Positions 46,852-56,644 of a stretch of DNA of 64,000 bases are shown piece by piece. The DNA is from Eretmocerus hayati (Eukaryota; Arthropoda; Insecta; Hymenoptera; Aphelinidae), in NCBI GenBank assembly GCA_029851415.1, contig CM056743.1, forward strand, positions 78,572,186-78,636,185, written 5' to 3'. Positions within the stretch are counted from its first letter, which is position 1, and every line of letters begins with the position of its first letter. The notes under the pieces are model-generated. The model saw only the letters and a list, made by a program, of their open reading frames with translations, did no database searches and had not been told where the DNA came from. The translations under genes and the position numbers were made by a program.

Positions 46852-47613
46852 CTTCGAAGTCTAAAGGACTATGAGTGTTAACCTATTTTGATATGGCAAA
46901 GAGTAGATTTTGTTCATGTTGATTTCTTGTTCTAGTGAACTCGTCACCATTTCAAATGTATGATTTAGAGTCATTCCAAGTAGTATCGGTGATTTTCCAA
47001 GTAGTGAGCATCATACGAAGTCAAAATCACTTGTGCGTTTCCGATGGGCTTCATCCCCAACAGGAATCAATGCACATTTTTTTCGGGGCTCTCTCGGGGG
47101 CACCTACGCAGCCGGAATTTGGATTGCTTTCCAATACTTTGATTTGGGTATTCGAGATTGCTGGATGCATCTCCTTAGGAATCTGGAAGAAAACACTTTT
47201 GCCCTTGTAAATATTCAACTCAGTTGTTTCCTACGGATGGTATAGGTAAGTATCAACTGCTTTTCTCATACCTCATAGAATATCAACCTTGCTCATTTGC
47301 GATATATCAGTTACTTGGCTTTCCTCTTTCATTGGCTTGATAACTAGCGCTATTTCTAAATTCTAATCAGCTCGGAACAGATGAAGTTTCCGGCTCATTA
47401 ATGTTGATTTTTACTTTCAATCATATATAAGTTGATTTTTGGTCCTGAAATCCAATTCTAGAGCCTACTGCTCCTAGTTTCAATTTTTATTTGGCACTGC
47501 CATAAATTGGTTGTATTCTTTCATCTTTCGCAAGGTTGAAAGATGTTGATTGTTAGATGAAACTATATGAGATTATCGATTTTTATTTCCAATTCTAATC
47601 GAGGTGGGCGGGG
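46852..47613. other. BEL 3' untranslated region
   Basis: Between the DUF5641 stop and the 3' LTR. Only short frames; it ends in the purine-rich GAGGTGGGCGGGG likely used to prime plus-strand synthesis. Confidence 0.6.
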
Positions 47614-47879
47614 TGTTCAAGATTGTGAGTGGTGATGTCGCAATTTTCGTTTCGCGCGCGCTAGCGTCATCACGCGTTCAAGATATTCCGTTTCGCGCTC
47701 AAGATGTTCCGTTCCGCGCCGTCGCGCTTGTCGCCTTCCGCGGCTCACGCCAGTTTCCGTCGGCCGCTCGTCCGCACCACCTCGCTTCTGTCATGAGCGA
47801 GAATAAAACTCGAGTTATTTTTCACTAAATAGTGTGTGATTTTCCTAAATAAACCCAACCTGGCGTGTATACCTAAACA
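47614..47879 (+). repeat. 3' LTR
   Basis: Direct repeat of 39983-40248, the same 266-bp length, starting TGTTCAAGATTG and ending CCTAAACA. Confidence 0.92.
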
Positions 47880-48075
47880 ATATTCAAGAGACAGATAAAA
47901 CCGATATCCGATAACGCAACGAATCCACATGGAAATATGGATTTGTTCTAGACTACCAGATCAAAAGGAGAGAAACGCACAGGAAATTCAAGAACAAGAT
48001 GAGGAATCTGGAGAACGGATCATTGGCACATGAGATTTGGAAGAATTTGCAGACCGATTTATATGTCCATATTTA

Positions 48076-49506
48076 TTAGGGTGACACTTATTTCCCGGAT
48101 TTTCTGTATCGTCAGGGACGCCCCCCAGATTTCAACTTTATGATAAAAAAAAAATAAAAGAAATTTTTTTCAGATTTTTTCAGGCAGTTCTAGTACTGCC
48201 GCATCGCACTTGTATTTTCGAGTTTTAAGACATCTTTTCACAGAATTCGTTAACTTTGCATGGCAAGCACTTGCATTTCCAAGAGAATGGAGCAAACCGA
48301 ACTGGATGACATTGATTGGGAGGGCTGAGGGAATCTTTTCACGCGCGTAGCGATTAGTTTTAGTTCAATTTCAGGGTCAGAACCGGGACAGAATGGTAGA
48401 AATACAGTCCTAAAATAACTTTTCATCGCAGTTTTAGACTTCTCCTGCGCATGCATGATCTTCTATGGCTCCGAAAGTATTTACAAACGATAGTCCATGC
48501 AATTTCCTTCAGAATGACTACTGGTATGAGTCAATTTGATGCAAGGGACCGGAGTAGTGGATGATTTTGAATGAGGTGGAATCCAAGGTGCAAATCCGTG
48601 CAAATCGGTCGAGATTACCTGCGATGCTTTTTATCTTGTGCAAAGTGTTTCTCTGGTTCCTTTGCTCCGAATCGGCTTCGCCAAGGGGTCATTTTGAAGA
48701 AAGTTGTCGAAACTATTGGAATAAGTAGGTTGCATAGTGCTAAAGTGATGGTGAGTTACAGTATAGTCACGCAAAACAGTTGAAAACAGCTTTTTATTCG
48801 ACTAAAAATTATCAAATGTCTATTTTTCCGTATTTCACCATCGATTCGCCATTCCGTTGCCTACTCACTTATTTCGATAGCTCAGACAATTTCCTCCAAA
48901 ATGACCCCTTGGCGAAGTCGATTCGTCGCAGAGAAACCAGAGAAACACACTGTACAAGATAAAAAGCATCGCAGGTGATCTCGACCGATTTGCACGGATT
49001 TGCACCTTTGACTCCACCTCATTCAAAATCATCCACTGCTCCGGTCCCATTGCATCAAATTGACTTGTGCCAGTGGTCATCTTGAAGGGAATCGCACGGG
49101 CTATCGTTTGAAAATACTTTTGGAGCCATAGAAGATCATGCATGTGCAGGAGAACTCGAAAACTGCGATAAAAAGTGATTTTCGGACTGCATTTCTGCCA
49201 TTTTGGCCCGGTTCTGAGCCTGAAATTGAACTAAAAATAGTCGCTACGCGCGTGAAAAGATTCCCTAAGCCCTCCCAATCAATGTTATACAGTGCGGTTT
49301 GCTCCATTCTCTTGGAAATGCAAGTGCTTGCCCTCGAATTTTGTGAAAAGACGTCTTGAAACTCAAAAATACAAGTGCGATGCGAGAGTACTAGAACTGC
49401 CTGAAAAAATTGGAAAAAATATCTTTCATTTCCTTTTATCATAAAGTTGAAATCTGGGGGGCGTGTCTACCGATACAGAAGAGTCGGGAAATGAGTGTCA
49501 CCCTAA
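48076..49506. mobile_element. 1,431-bp foldback element
   Basis: The ends read TTAGGGTGACACT inward and the arms extend about 600 bp to a short centre near 48790. TATTTA lies directly outside both ends (48070-48075 and 49507-49512), a possible 6-bp target duplication, although A/T-rich chance matches are easy. Each arm carries the same 68-73-residue frame (48456-48250 minus, 49138-49359 plus) with no recognised domain. Confidence 0.7.
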
Positions 49507-49868
49507 TATTTATACAGCTGGCCAAATTCATCCAATCACCATCATCACTAGGGAACATCTAGGTCAAGGTCACTGTGATATCAAGAACTCGAAGTGATCA
49601 CTACCAACGACGACTATCTGTACGATGTGATCCGGAAAAGCCGTCTATGGACTAGAGCAAAGGCTCTTCGAAACTGTGAGGAGTCTACAGTGTGTTATCT
49701 CCATGATACGAGGATAATATCGTATTCGAACCAATCATGGGAGGAAATTTCAAAAACTTCGGAGAGAAAAACAAGCCACAATGGCAGGAGGATGCTGAAT
49801 ATGAAGATAAAAAGACGTTGAAAACACGGACTTCAAAATTTCACCTCAGCAGTACACCTTGGTAGAAT
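49507..49868. other. Short flank, nothing recognised
   Basis: About 360 bp with one 75-residue plus frame (49594-49821) that resembles nothing known. Confidence 0.45.
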
Positions 49869-50421
49869 GTGTCGGTTCGTGTGTATGAGTATGAAAGCAC
49901 TTATATATCTCTATTGATGGATCTATATCAATAGAGACTGCCCGGCTTGACGTTCTCGGTCGTTGCCTTCTTCTCCTTGTTCTTGCACAAGTTAATATTT
50001 TCACCTTATTGGCCGAAATTGAATCAGGCGACCAGTGCAACGACTCGAGCCCTCCTTGCCGAGCTGTGCTCATTGCTCGGCATGCGTTAGTTAGCCGTTG
50101 GTCTGCGAGTACGCAACATGTGCAGCTCGAGCGTCGTTGCGTCCGATCTGTCTCGCGATCACGCCGGTGCCCGCCCGCGACAATTAATCCTTTTTTTCTT
50201 CCAATAGTTTTTTACTCTCAACTTTCAATCCTGCGCCGCGCACGCGATTTTCCGCGATTCATCTTTTTACCTCCTGTTCCACACCTTTCTTTGACAATAT
50301 AGTGATACTTCATTTTCATTATATATCAAGTGAGTGTTAATTGAGAACCCTTTTCCTTTCCACACGATCGATCCACACTAGTATGGGCTCCGAAGTTCTA
50401 TAAGAACACCTCGCCCCGACA
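49869..50421 (+). repeat. Candidate 5' LTR of the split BEL-like element
   Basis: The right end is well supported: CCCCGACA followed, after TTT, by a primer-binding-site-like sequence. The left end (TGTGTCGG at 49869) is only a guess from the TG rule. No second copy was found in the window, so the LTR could be a solo or the 3' copy may be lost or beyond recognition. Confidence 0.4.
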
Positions 50422-50424
50422 TTT

Positions 50425-50436
50425 TGGTAGCAGAGC
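50425..50436 (+). promoter_or_regulatory. tRNA primer-binding-site-like sequence
   Basis: TGGTAGCAGAGC three bases after the putative LTR end is complementary to a tRNA 3' end with CCA, of the type found just after 5' LTRs. It supports reading this position as an LTR/internal boundary. Confidence 0.55.
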
Positions 50437-50916
50437 TTGGTGGAATCGTGTCGTTTTTTGAATCTCGCGAATTTTGAGTCGCGTGCGAGAATCGCAGAAT
50501 TGACGCGCGCGCGGGAAACTCGAGAGTGTCGCGGGCAAAGTTTTGTGAAGTGCTGAGTGCGATTCCGGGCGATATAATTATCGTCCCGTATCCACTTCTG
50601 TGATCCTCACTGCACCTGCACAGGAATTTTGGCAAGATTCCACGGCACCAGGGTCGAGGCGACGACGACGCAGCAGACCAGCTCGCCCGGAGGCGAGCGT
50701 CGAGGAAGGAGACAGCAGCCCTGTGGCAGCCATTGGCCACTGCGAGCCGTCGACCCGTGTTTTTTTCACAACGAATCATCATCGTCGTATGGGTCGACGT
50801 TGCTGCAGTCCTGACGTTCACATCATCAAGCGACGTCGGGCACCTTCCACAGCATCCTCGGGAGCAACGAAGCGGGCAAGGGGAAAGGGGAAAGCCACGG
50901 CATTCAAGCCGCGGCC
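50437..50916 (+). other. Leader of the split BEL-like element, upstream part
   Basis: GC-rich leader with a 117-residue basic open frame (50600-50950) rich in Arg/Ser/Ala that runs into the inserted element. No domain was recognised. The sequence resumes at 55152 with GGTGAGTG, which would make a strong splice donor after CGGCC. Confidence 0.4.
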
Positions 50917-51460
50917 CACACTATTGGAAAAAAAGGCCACGGGACAATATTAATTGCCCCGTGAAAACGAGCGATTTTTGAACTCTGCAACAGGTCATTC
51001 TGTGGCTTCTACATCTAGTTTTTGAATCTTTTTCCCTCGAGATGCCTCAGAGTGGTCTGTGAGGGTGGCATCCTCCAGAACAAAAAAATGTGCGAAAAGC
51101 CGACCAAGAAAGTGGTTTTATTCGAAGGGGATGCATTTTGAGCTGAAAGTGAAGATAACCAAAATTGTAGATTTTTGTCCGACAAAACGAAAACCATTGC
51201 CAGTATTTCAGAAAATTCACAATTTGGAGGGTCTTTGGTCGTTTTGGGGGTTTTTGGGAATTTGGGGGGGGGGGGTTGGACACTTACGAGAAATATGACC
51301 ACGTCAATCGGAAGAACGGGGAATTTTACGTCGAAATACGTGCTCTTATGAATTTCCAGATTTTTTTGGAATTATTCCCAGCGGGACATACAGATTCAGG
51401 CCACATTCCACCTATTTAGTCAAGACTGAGCCAAAAATCATGATTTGAATCAGGGTTTTG

Positions 51461-52330
51461 CGAGTTCTGCAATAATGAGGATCCTTTGAGTGTGATATGA
51501 TGTCAATTACCTACAATTTGCGCCCAAGCAGAGCTCTGTACATCGCCGCCAAGGACTGGGAGACTCGATTTTAGCCGGGCCTCTACAATTTTTCACCTAT
51601 TTCCATCACAAGGTCGAGATTTGAATCTGGGTTCCGCGAGTTCTGCAATAGCAAAAGTCATTTGAGTGTGTTGTGGTGTCAATTACCTACTATTTGCGCC
51701 CAAGCAGAGCTCTGTACATTGCCGCCAAGGACTGGGAGACTCGATTCTAGCCGGGCCTCTGCGATTTTTCACCTATATTCATCACAAGATTGAGATTTGA
51801 ATCTGGGTTCCGCGAGTTCTGCAATAACAAAGGTCATTCGAGTGTATTGCGGTGTCAATGACCTACGATTTGCGCTTAAGCAGAGCTCTGTAAATTGCCG
51901 CCAAGGTCCAGGAGGACCGATATTGTGATCAACGAATCCCATCACAAGTCTATCACGATTCTTTTACTATATTGATCACGAGTAGTCCGAAAATCTCTAT
52001 CTGAATCTGAGTTTCGCGAGTTCTGCAATAATGACAATTGTTCAAGTGTATTTCCGTGTCAATTAGTCGTCATTTGCGCCCAAATAGAGCTCAATACATT
52101 GCCGCGAAGGCCCAGGAGAACCGAAACCCCAAAATTTATCACGATTCTTCACCTACATGGATCACGAGTAGGTTAACAATCTTTATCTGATTCTGGGTTC
52201 CATGAGTTCTGCAAGAATTAGAGTTGTTTGAATGTATTGTTGTGTTGTATACCCATCATTCACACCTAAATATAGCTCTGGTTATCGCCGCCGAGAACCA
52301 CGGGACTCAATTTCACCCAAGTTACACGAT
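51461..52330. repeat. Direct repeats of 176-204 bp (left arm of 4.2-kb element)
   Basis: GAGTTCTGCA recurs at about 51462, 51638, 51814, 52018 and 52204. Each unit holds GTCAATTACCTACNATTTGCG, given here as GTCAATTACC and TTTGCGCCCAAGCAGAGCTC, and GCCGCCAAGG. The array is mirrored at about 53090-54600 in the right arm. Confidence 0.85.
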
Positions 52331-52545
52331 TCTCTGTCTAATTACACTTTTCGAACTTGAATCGTCCTCTTTTATGGATCAATGATATTAATTCCGCAAA
52401 TCAGCATTTGGAGGACCAATTTTCATCTCTCTATTGGTGACCTCGGATTTGAGGCCATTTTTGATGAGAAATTATCGATCGGGGTTTGATTGTCAAGATG
52501 TTAATCAAAGTAAGAATGCATTTGAATGGCATCGTGAAAGAAATT

Positions 52546-52624
52546 CCTGGACACAAGATCGAACTGGGGGCGTTCTTCTCACCGGGAAAGGAACTCTACC
52601 AGCAGAGCTATCCAGAGCTCGATA
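52546..52624 (-). repeat. tRNA-headed SINE-like unit 1
   Basis: On the minus strand CTGGATAGCTCTGCTGGTAG (A-box-like) and CCCAGTTCGATC (B-box-like) lie at tRNA spacing, with CTGGA/TCCAG as acceptor pairing. The body continues with TTTTTTCACGATGCCATTC. It is a tRNA-derived promoter head rather than a functional tRNA. Confidence 0.5.
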
Positions 52625-52798
52625 GGTCTTCGTCTCGATGTCACTCTTATACATTAGCGCCACTATTTCAGTCGCGGCGCGGAATTCAAATTACATTTTT
52701 TGAAGGTGAATCGTCCTCTTTTATCCATCAATGATATTAAATCCGTGAATCGGCGTTTGGAGTGTATGAGATTGACATCGAAACAGAGATCTGTCGAG

Positions 52799-52870
52799 CC
52801 CTGGACAGCTCAGCTGATAGAGTGTCTCTCCCGGTGAGGAGGAGGCCCCCAGTTCGATCCTAGGTCGAGG
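52799..52870 (+). repeat. tRNA-headed SINE-like unit 2
   Basis: CCTGGAC pairs with GTCGAGG (one mismatch). AGCTCAGCTGATAGAGT is A-box-like, CCCAG-TTCGATC-CTAGG forms a T-arm with one mismatch, and TCTC...GAGG could make the anticodon stem. The body TTTTTTTCACGATGCCATTC runs to about 52925. Confidence 0.55.
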
Positions 52871-53400
52871 CATTTTTTTCACGATGCCATTCAAATGCAT
52901 CTTTTCTTTGCTTAACATCTTGACAATCAAACCCCGATCGATAATTTCTCATCAAAAATGGCCTCGAATCCGAGGTCACCAATAGAGAGATGAAAATTGG
53001 TCCTCCAAATGCCGATTTACGAATTCAATATCATTGATTCATGAAAGAGGACGATTCAAGTTCGGAAAGTGTCATTAGATAGAGAATCGTGTGACTTGAG
53101 TGAAATTGAGTCTCCTGGTTCTTGGCGGCAAGAACCGGAGCTCTATTCAGGTGCGAATGACGGGTATTCAACACAACAATACATTCAAACAACTTCAATC
53201 CTTGCAGAACTCATGGAACCAAGAATCAGATGAAGATTGTTCACTGACGCGTGATCAATGTATAGGTGAACAATCGTGATGAATCTTGGGGTATCAGTTC
53301 TCCTGGGCCCTCGCGGCAATGTATAGAGCTCTGCTTGGGCGCAAATGACAAGATGTTAATCAAAGAAAGAATGCATTTGAATGGCATCGTGAAAAAAATT

Positions 53401-53478
53401 CCTGGACACAAGATCGAACTGGGGGCGTTCTTCACACCGGGGAAGGAACTCTACCAGCAGAGCTATCCAGAGCTCGAT
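53401..53478 (-). repeat. tRNA-headed SINE-like unit 3
   Basis: Near-identical to unit 1, minus strand, same A-box-like and B-box-like blocks (TAGCTCTGCTGGTAGAG, AGTTCGATC). It lies in the duplicated central segment. Confidence 0.5.
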
Positions 53479-53652
53479 AGGTCTTTGTCTCGATGTCACT
53501 CTATACATTAGCGCCACTATTTCAGCCGCGGCGCGGAATTCAAATTACATTTTTTGAAGGTGAATCGTCCTCTTTTATCCATCAATGATATTAAATCCGT
53601 GAATCGGTGTTTGGAGTGTATGAGATTGACATCGAAACAGAGATCTGCCGAG

Positions 53653-53724
53653 CCCTGGACAGCTCAGCTGATAGAGTGTCTCTCCCGGTGAGGAGGAGGC
53701 CCCCAGTTGGATCCTAGGTCGAGG
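53653..53724 (+). repeat. tRNA-headed SINE-like unit 4
   Basis: Near-identical to unit 2, plus strand, with AGTTGGATC replacing AGTTCGATC in the B-box-like block, which would be expected to weaken it. Confidence 0.5.
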
Positions 53725-55151
53725 CTTTTTTTTCACGATGCCATTCAAATGCATCTTTTCTTTGCTCAACATCTTGACAATCGAACCCCGATCGATAATT
53801 TCTCATCAAAAATGGCCTCGAATCCGAGGTCACCAATAGAGAGATGGAAATTGGTCCTCTAAATGCCGATTACGAATTCAATATCATTGATTCATGAAAG
53901 AGGACGATTCAAGTTCGGAAAGTGTAATTAGATAGAGAATCGTGTGACTTGAGTGAAATTGAGTCTCCTGGTTCTTGGCGGCAATAACCGGAGCTCTATT
54001 CAGGTGCAAATGACGGGTATTTAACACAACAATACATTCAAACAACTTCAATCCTTGCAGAACTCATGGAACCAAGAATCAGATGAAGATTGTTCACTGA
54101 CGCGTGATCAATGTATAGGTGAACAATCGTGATGAATCTTGGGGTATCAGTTCTCCTGGGCCCTCGCGGCAATGTATAGAGCTCTGCTTGGGCGCAAATG
54201 ACAATTAATTGACACGGAAATACACTTGAACAATTGTCATTATTGCAGAACTCGCGGGACTCAGATTCAGATAGAGATTTTCGGCCTACTCGTTGATCAC
54301 AATATCGGTCCTCCTGGACCTTGGCTGCCAGGTACAGAGCTCTGCTTGGGCGCGAATTGTAGGTGATTGACACCACAATACACTCAAATGACTTTTGTTA
54401 TAGCAGAAGTCGCGGAACCCAGATTCAAATCTCGATCTTGTGATGAAAATAGGTGAAAAATCGTAGAGGCCCTGCTAAAATCGAGTCTCCCAGTCCTTGG
54501 CGGCAATGTATAGAGCTCTGCTTGGGCGCAAATTGTAGGCAATTGACACCACAATACACTTAAATGATCCTCATTATTGCAGAACTCGCAAAACCCTGAT
54601 TCAAATCATGATTTCTGGCTCAGTCTTGACTAAATAGGTAAAATGTGGTCTGAATCTGTATGTCCCGCTGGGAATAATTTTACAAAAATCTGGAAATTTT
54701 TAAAAACACATATTTCGACGTAAAATTCCCCGTTCTTTCGATTGACGTGGTCATATTTCTCGTGAGTGTCTAACCCCCCCCCCCCCCCCCCCCCACCAAA
54801 TCCCCCAAGAACCCCCAAAACGACCAAAGACCCCTAAAATTGTGAATTTTCTGAAATACTGGCAATGGATTTCGATTTGTCGGACAAAAATCCACAATTT
54901 TGGTTATCTTCACTTTCAGCTCAAAATGCATCCCCTTTGAGTAAAACCACTTTTTTGGTCGGCTTTTTGCACATTTTTTCATTCTGGAGGATGCCACCCT
55001 CACAGACCACTCTCAGGCATCTCGAGGGAAAAAGATTCAGAAACTAGATGTAAAAAGCTGCAAAATGACTTGTTGCGGAGTCCAAAAATCGCCCGTTTTG
55101 ACGAAGCAATCAATATTGTCCCGTGGCCTTTTTTTTTAATAGTGTGCGGCC

Positions 55152-55782
55152 GGTGAGTGTATCGTTCCTTTTGTACATATATACATCACCACATTTGAAT
55201 TTCGCAAGGCGCGAGTATGAGTTGCGCGCTTTCGCACTTGTCCCCGCCCACCCGCCCTCTCCTGCCCATACTTGATGCAGCTATAGTTGCTGCCGCACCA
55301 CACCGTTGCCGCTGCTGTATGTGCTTGTGTGCTATATATAGCACTATACTCCTCTTGCCGCTCGGCCCGTTACCAAGTCTAGTGCTCGTGCACTCACGAT
55401 TGAACAGCTGCTTATCGGGCTGTCTCTCTCGCCCTCGTTCTATCGCTCGGCTAGACTTGGCTGCTGCAAATCAGGCTCGCATCGGCGAGCGTCTCGATAC
55501 CTGCAAGCAGCAAATTACCACGCGGGTCGCGTACGACTAATTACTTGCTCCCTGTGATATTGGATGCTCACGGCTAGCTATAGTCCTTGTTATACCTCTA
55601 TGTCTCGTGTGTTGTCCAGTATTCAGTTAAACCTTGTCTCAATCCTTGTCCTTGATAACTTTACCTTATTCTTAAACTGACTAGTCACTTTTTATCGCTC
55701 GTCGTGCACTTTGAGCACCTTCTTCTCGTACTTATTCTGAATTTTTTCTACGTATAACGGAAATCAATTCCTTTGGAAAATC
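55152..55782 (+). other. Leader of the split BEL-like element, downstream part
   Basis: Begins GGTGAGTG and runs to the gag ATG. It is C/T-rich with a TATATATA at about 55335. It could be leader with an intron, or contain a second LTR whose borders are not visible. Confidence 0.4.
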
Positions 55783-56642
55783 ATGGCACCGAGAACCGCA
55801 GCTGAGTTGAATTTGAAACTTGAACGTCTTGAACGGCTGAAAGGTTATATACTGAATTTTATAGGAAATGCCAAGAAATCAGCTTCGGCTGAAGAACGAA
55901 AGCAATCAGTGTACGTAACGAAGAAACTTTCTATCTTGACAGAGTATTGGCTGGAATCTCAAAATCATCACGAGTTTGCGTACTCTAACAAATCATTGTT
56001 GCCTACTCATGAATTTTTCAAGGAAGAACATTTCCTTGAAATCGAAAACGCGGTAGCGAGGCATCATGCAACTTTGCAATCCTGGCTGCCTACTCCTGTA
56101 CGAGCAGAACAAAATACATCTTCATTATCAAATCTTGAGTCGGATTCCATACAATGTCTCAAATTTTAGCACAACAAGCTTATCAATTCGAACGATTTTT
56201 GAAACGAACTTCTGAAATACAGTCAGTTCCTCTAATTGCTATGCCCACTTTTACGGGTAAGCAAGAGGACTGGGATATTTTCTAACCTCGGTTTGAAGCT
56301 GCTGTGATGAATGAGGCATATTCTGATGCAGTCAAGATTCAATACTTACTCGATGCCGTACAGGGGGCGGCGAGAATTACTCAAAGGTACTACACCCGAA
56401 GGCACAAATTTGAAACCTGCTTGGGATAAATTGTGTCGTCGTTATGATAATAGCCGTCGACGGATGACTACGCATATGCACGCGCTACAATCGCTCAAGC
56501 CCTTGACTGAAAAATTTGCGTCTAAAGTGAACGAACTTTTGAATAAAGTGGAACAAGCAGTGCATGGATTTAAAGATCTGAAATGTCCGGTCAAATCTTC
56601 GGATTGTGTTCTTGTATATTGCATCGTCAGTAAACTTGATCC
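55783..56642 (+). pseudogene. BEL gag, 5' half, interrupted by a TIR element
   Basis: ATG 55783 opens a BEL-type Gag N-terminus (LERLERLKGYILNFIGNAKK, then FAYSNKSLLPTHEFFKEEHF). After a stop at 56167 the frame shifts to the DUF1759 part (PLIAMPTFTGKQEDWDIF at about 56225, YSDAVKIQYLLDAVQG) and then LKPAWDKLCRRYDNSRR and VLVYCIVSKLDP. The gag continues at 60115 after the inserted element (STREAWE), in the same sense. Confidence 0.8.
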
Positions 56643-56644
56643 CA

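Larger units (their letters stand above)
39983..47879 (+). mobile_element. Structurally complete BEL/Pao LTR retrotransposon, coding-dead
   Basis: 266-bp LTRs (TGTT...AACA) bound the element, and ATATT occurs directly outside both ends (39978-39982 and 47880-47884) as a 5-bp target duplication, usual for BEL/Pao. Order: gag, protease, RT, RNase H, integrase, DUF5641. A purine tract (GAGGTGGGCGGGG, 47601-47613) precedes the 3' LTR. The LTRs differ at about 28 of 266 positions by eye (about 10%), so the insertion is old, consistent with many stops. Confidence 0.92.
53090..54600. repeat. Mirrored repeat array (right arm of 4.2-kb element)
   Basis: Inverted units with GAGCTCTGCTTGGGCGCAAA and TGCAGAACTCGC, spaced about 180-200 bp. 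Identity to the left-arm units is high but unit boundaries differ, and one block (53340-53880) repeats the central tRNA-headed segment. Confidence 0.75.
50917..55146. mobile_element. 4.2-kb Transib-like TIR element with CGGCC target duplication
   Basis: The left end CACACTATTGGAAAAAAAGG is mirrored at 55146 (CACACTATTAAAAAAAAAAG), and both continue GGCCACGGGACAATATT. CGGCC abuts both ends (50912-50916 and 55147-55151). The arms are inverted over about 1.5 kb or more and contain arrays of 176-204-bp repeats. The centre holds four tRNA-headed units. CAC-starting ends and a GC-rich 5-bp duplication match Transib-type elements and the 1.9-kb palindrome at 32939. No transposase. Confidence 0.7.

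Noticed and set aside
48076..48082. TTAGGG at the foldback tip as a telomeric repeat
   Set aside because: A single hexamer at the TIR tip with no array.
52799..52870. Functional tRNA gene
   Set aside because: Mismatches in the acceptor and T stems, no convincing anticodon loop, and four copies embedded in a transposon with a SINE-like body.
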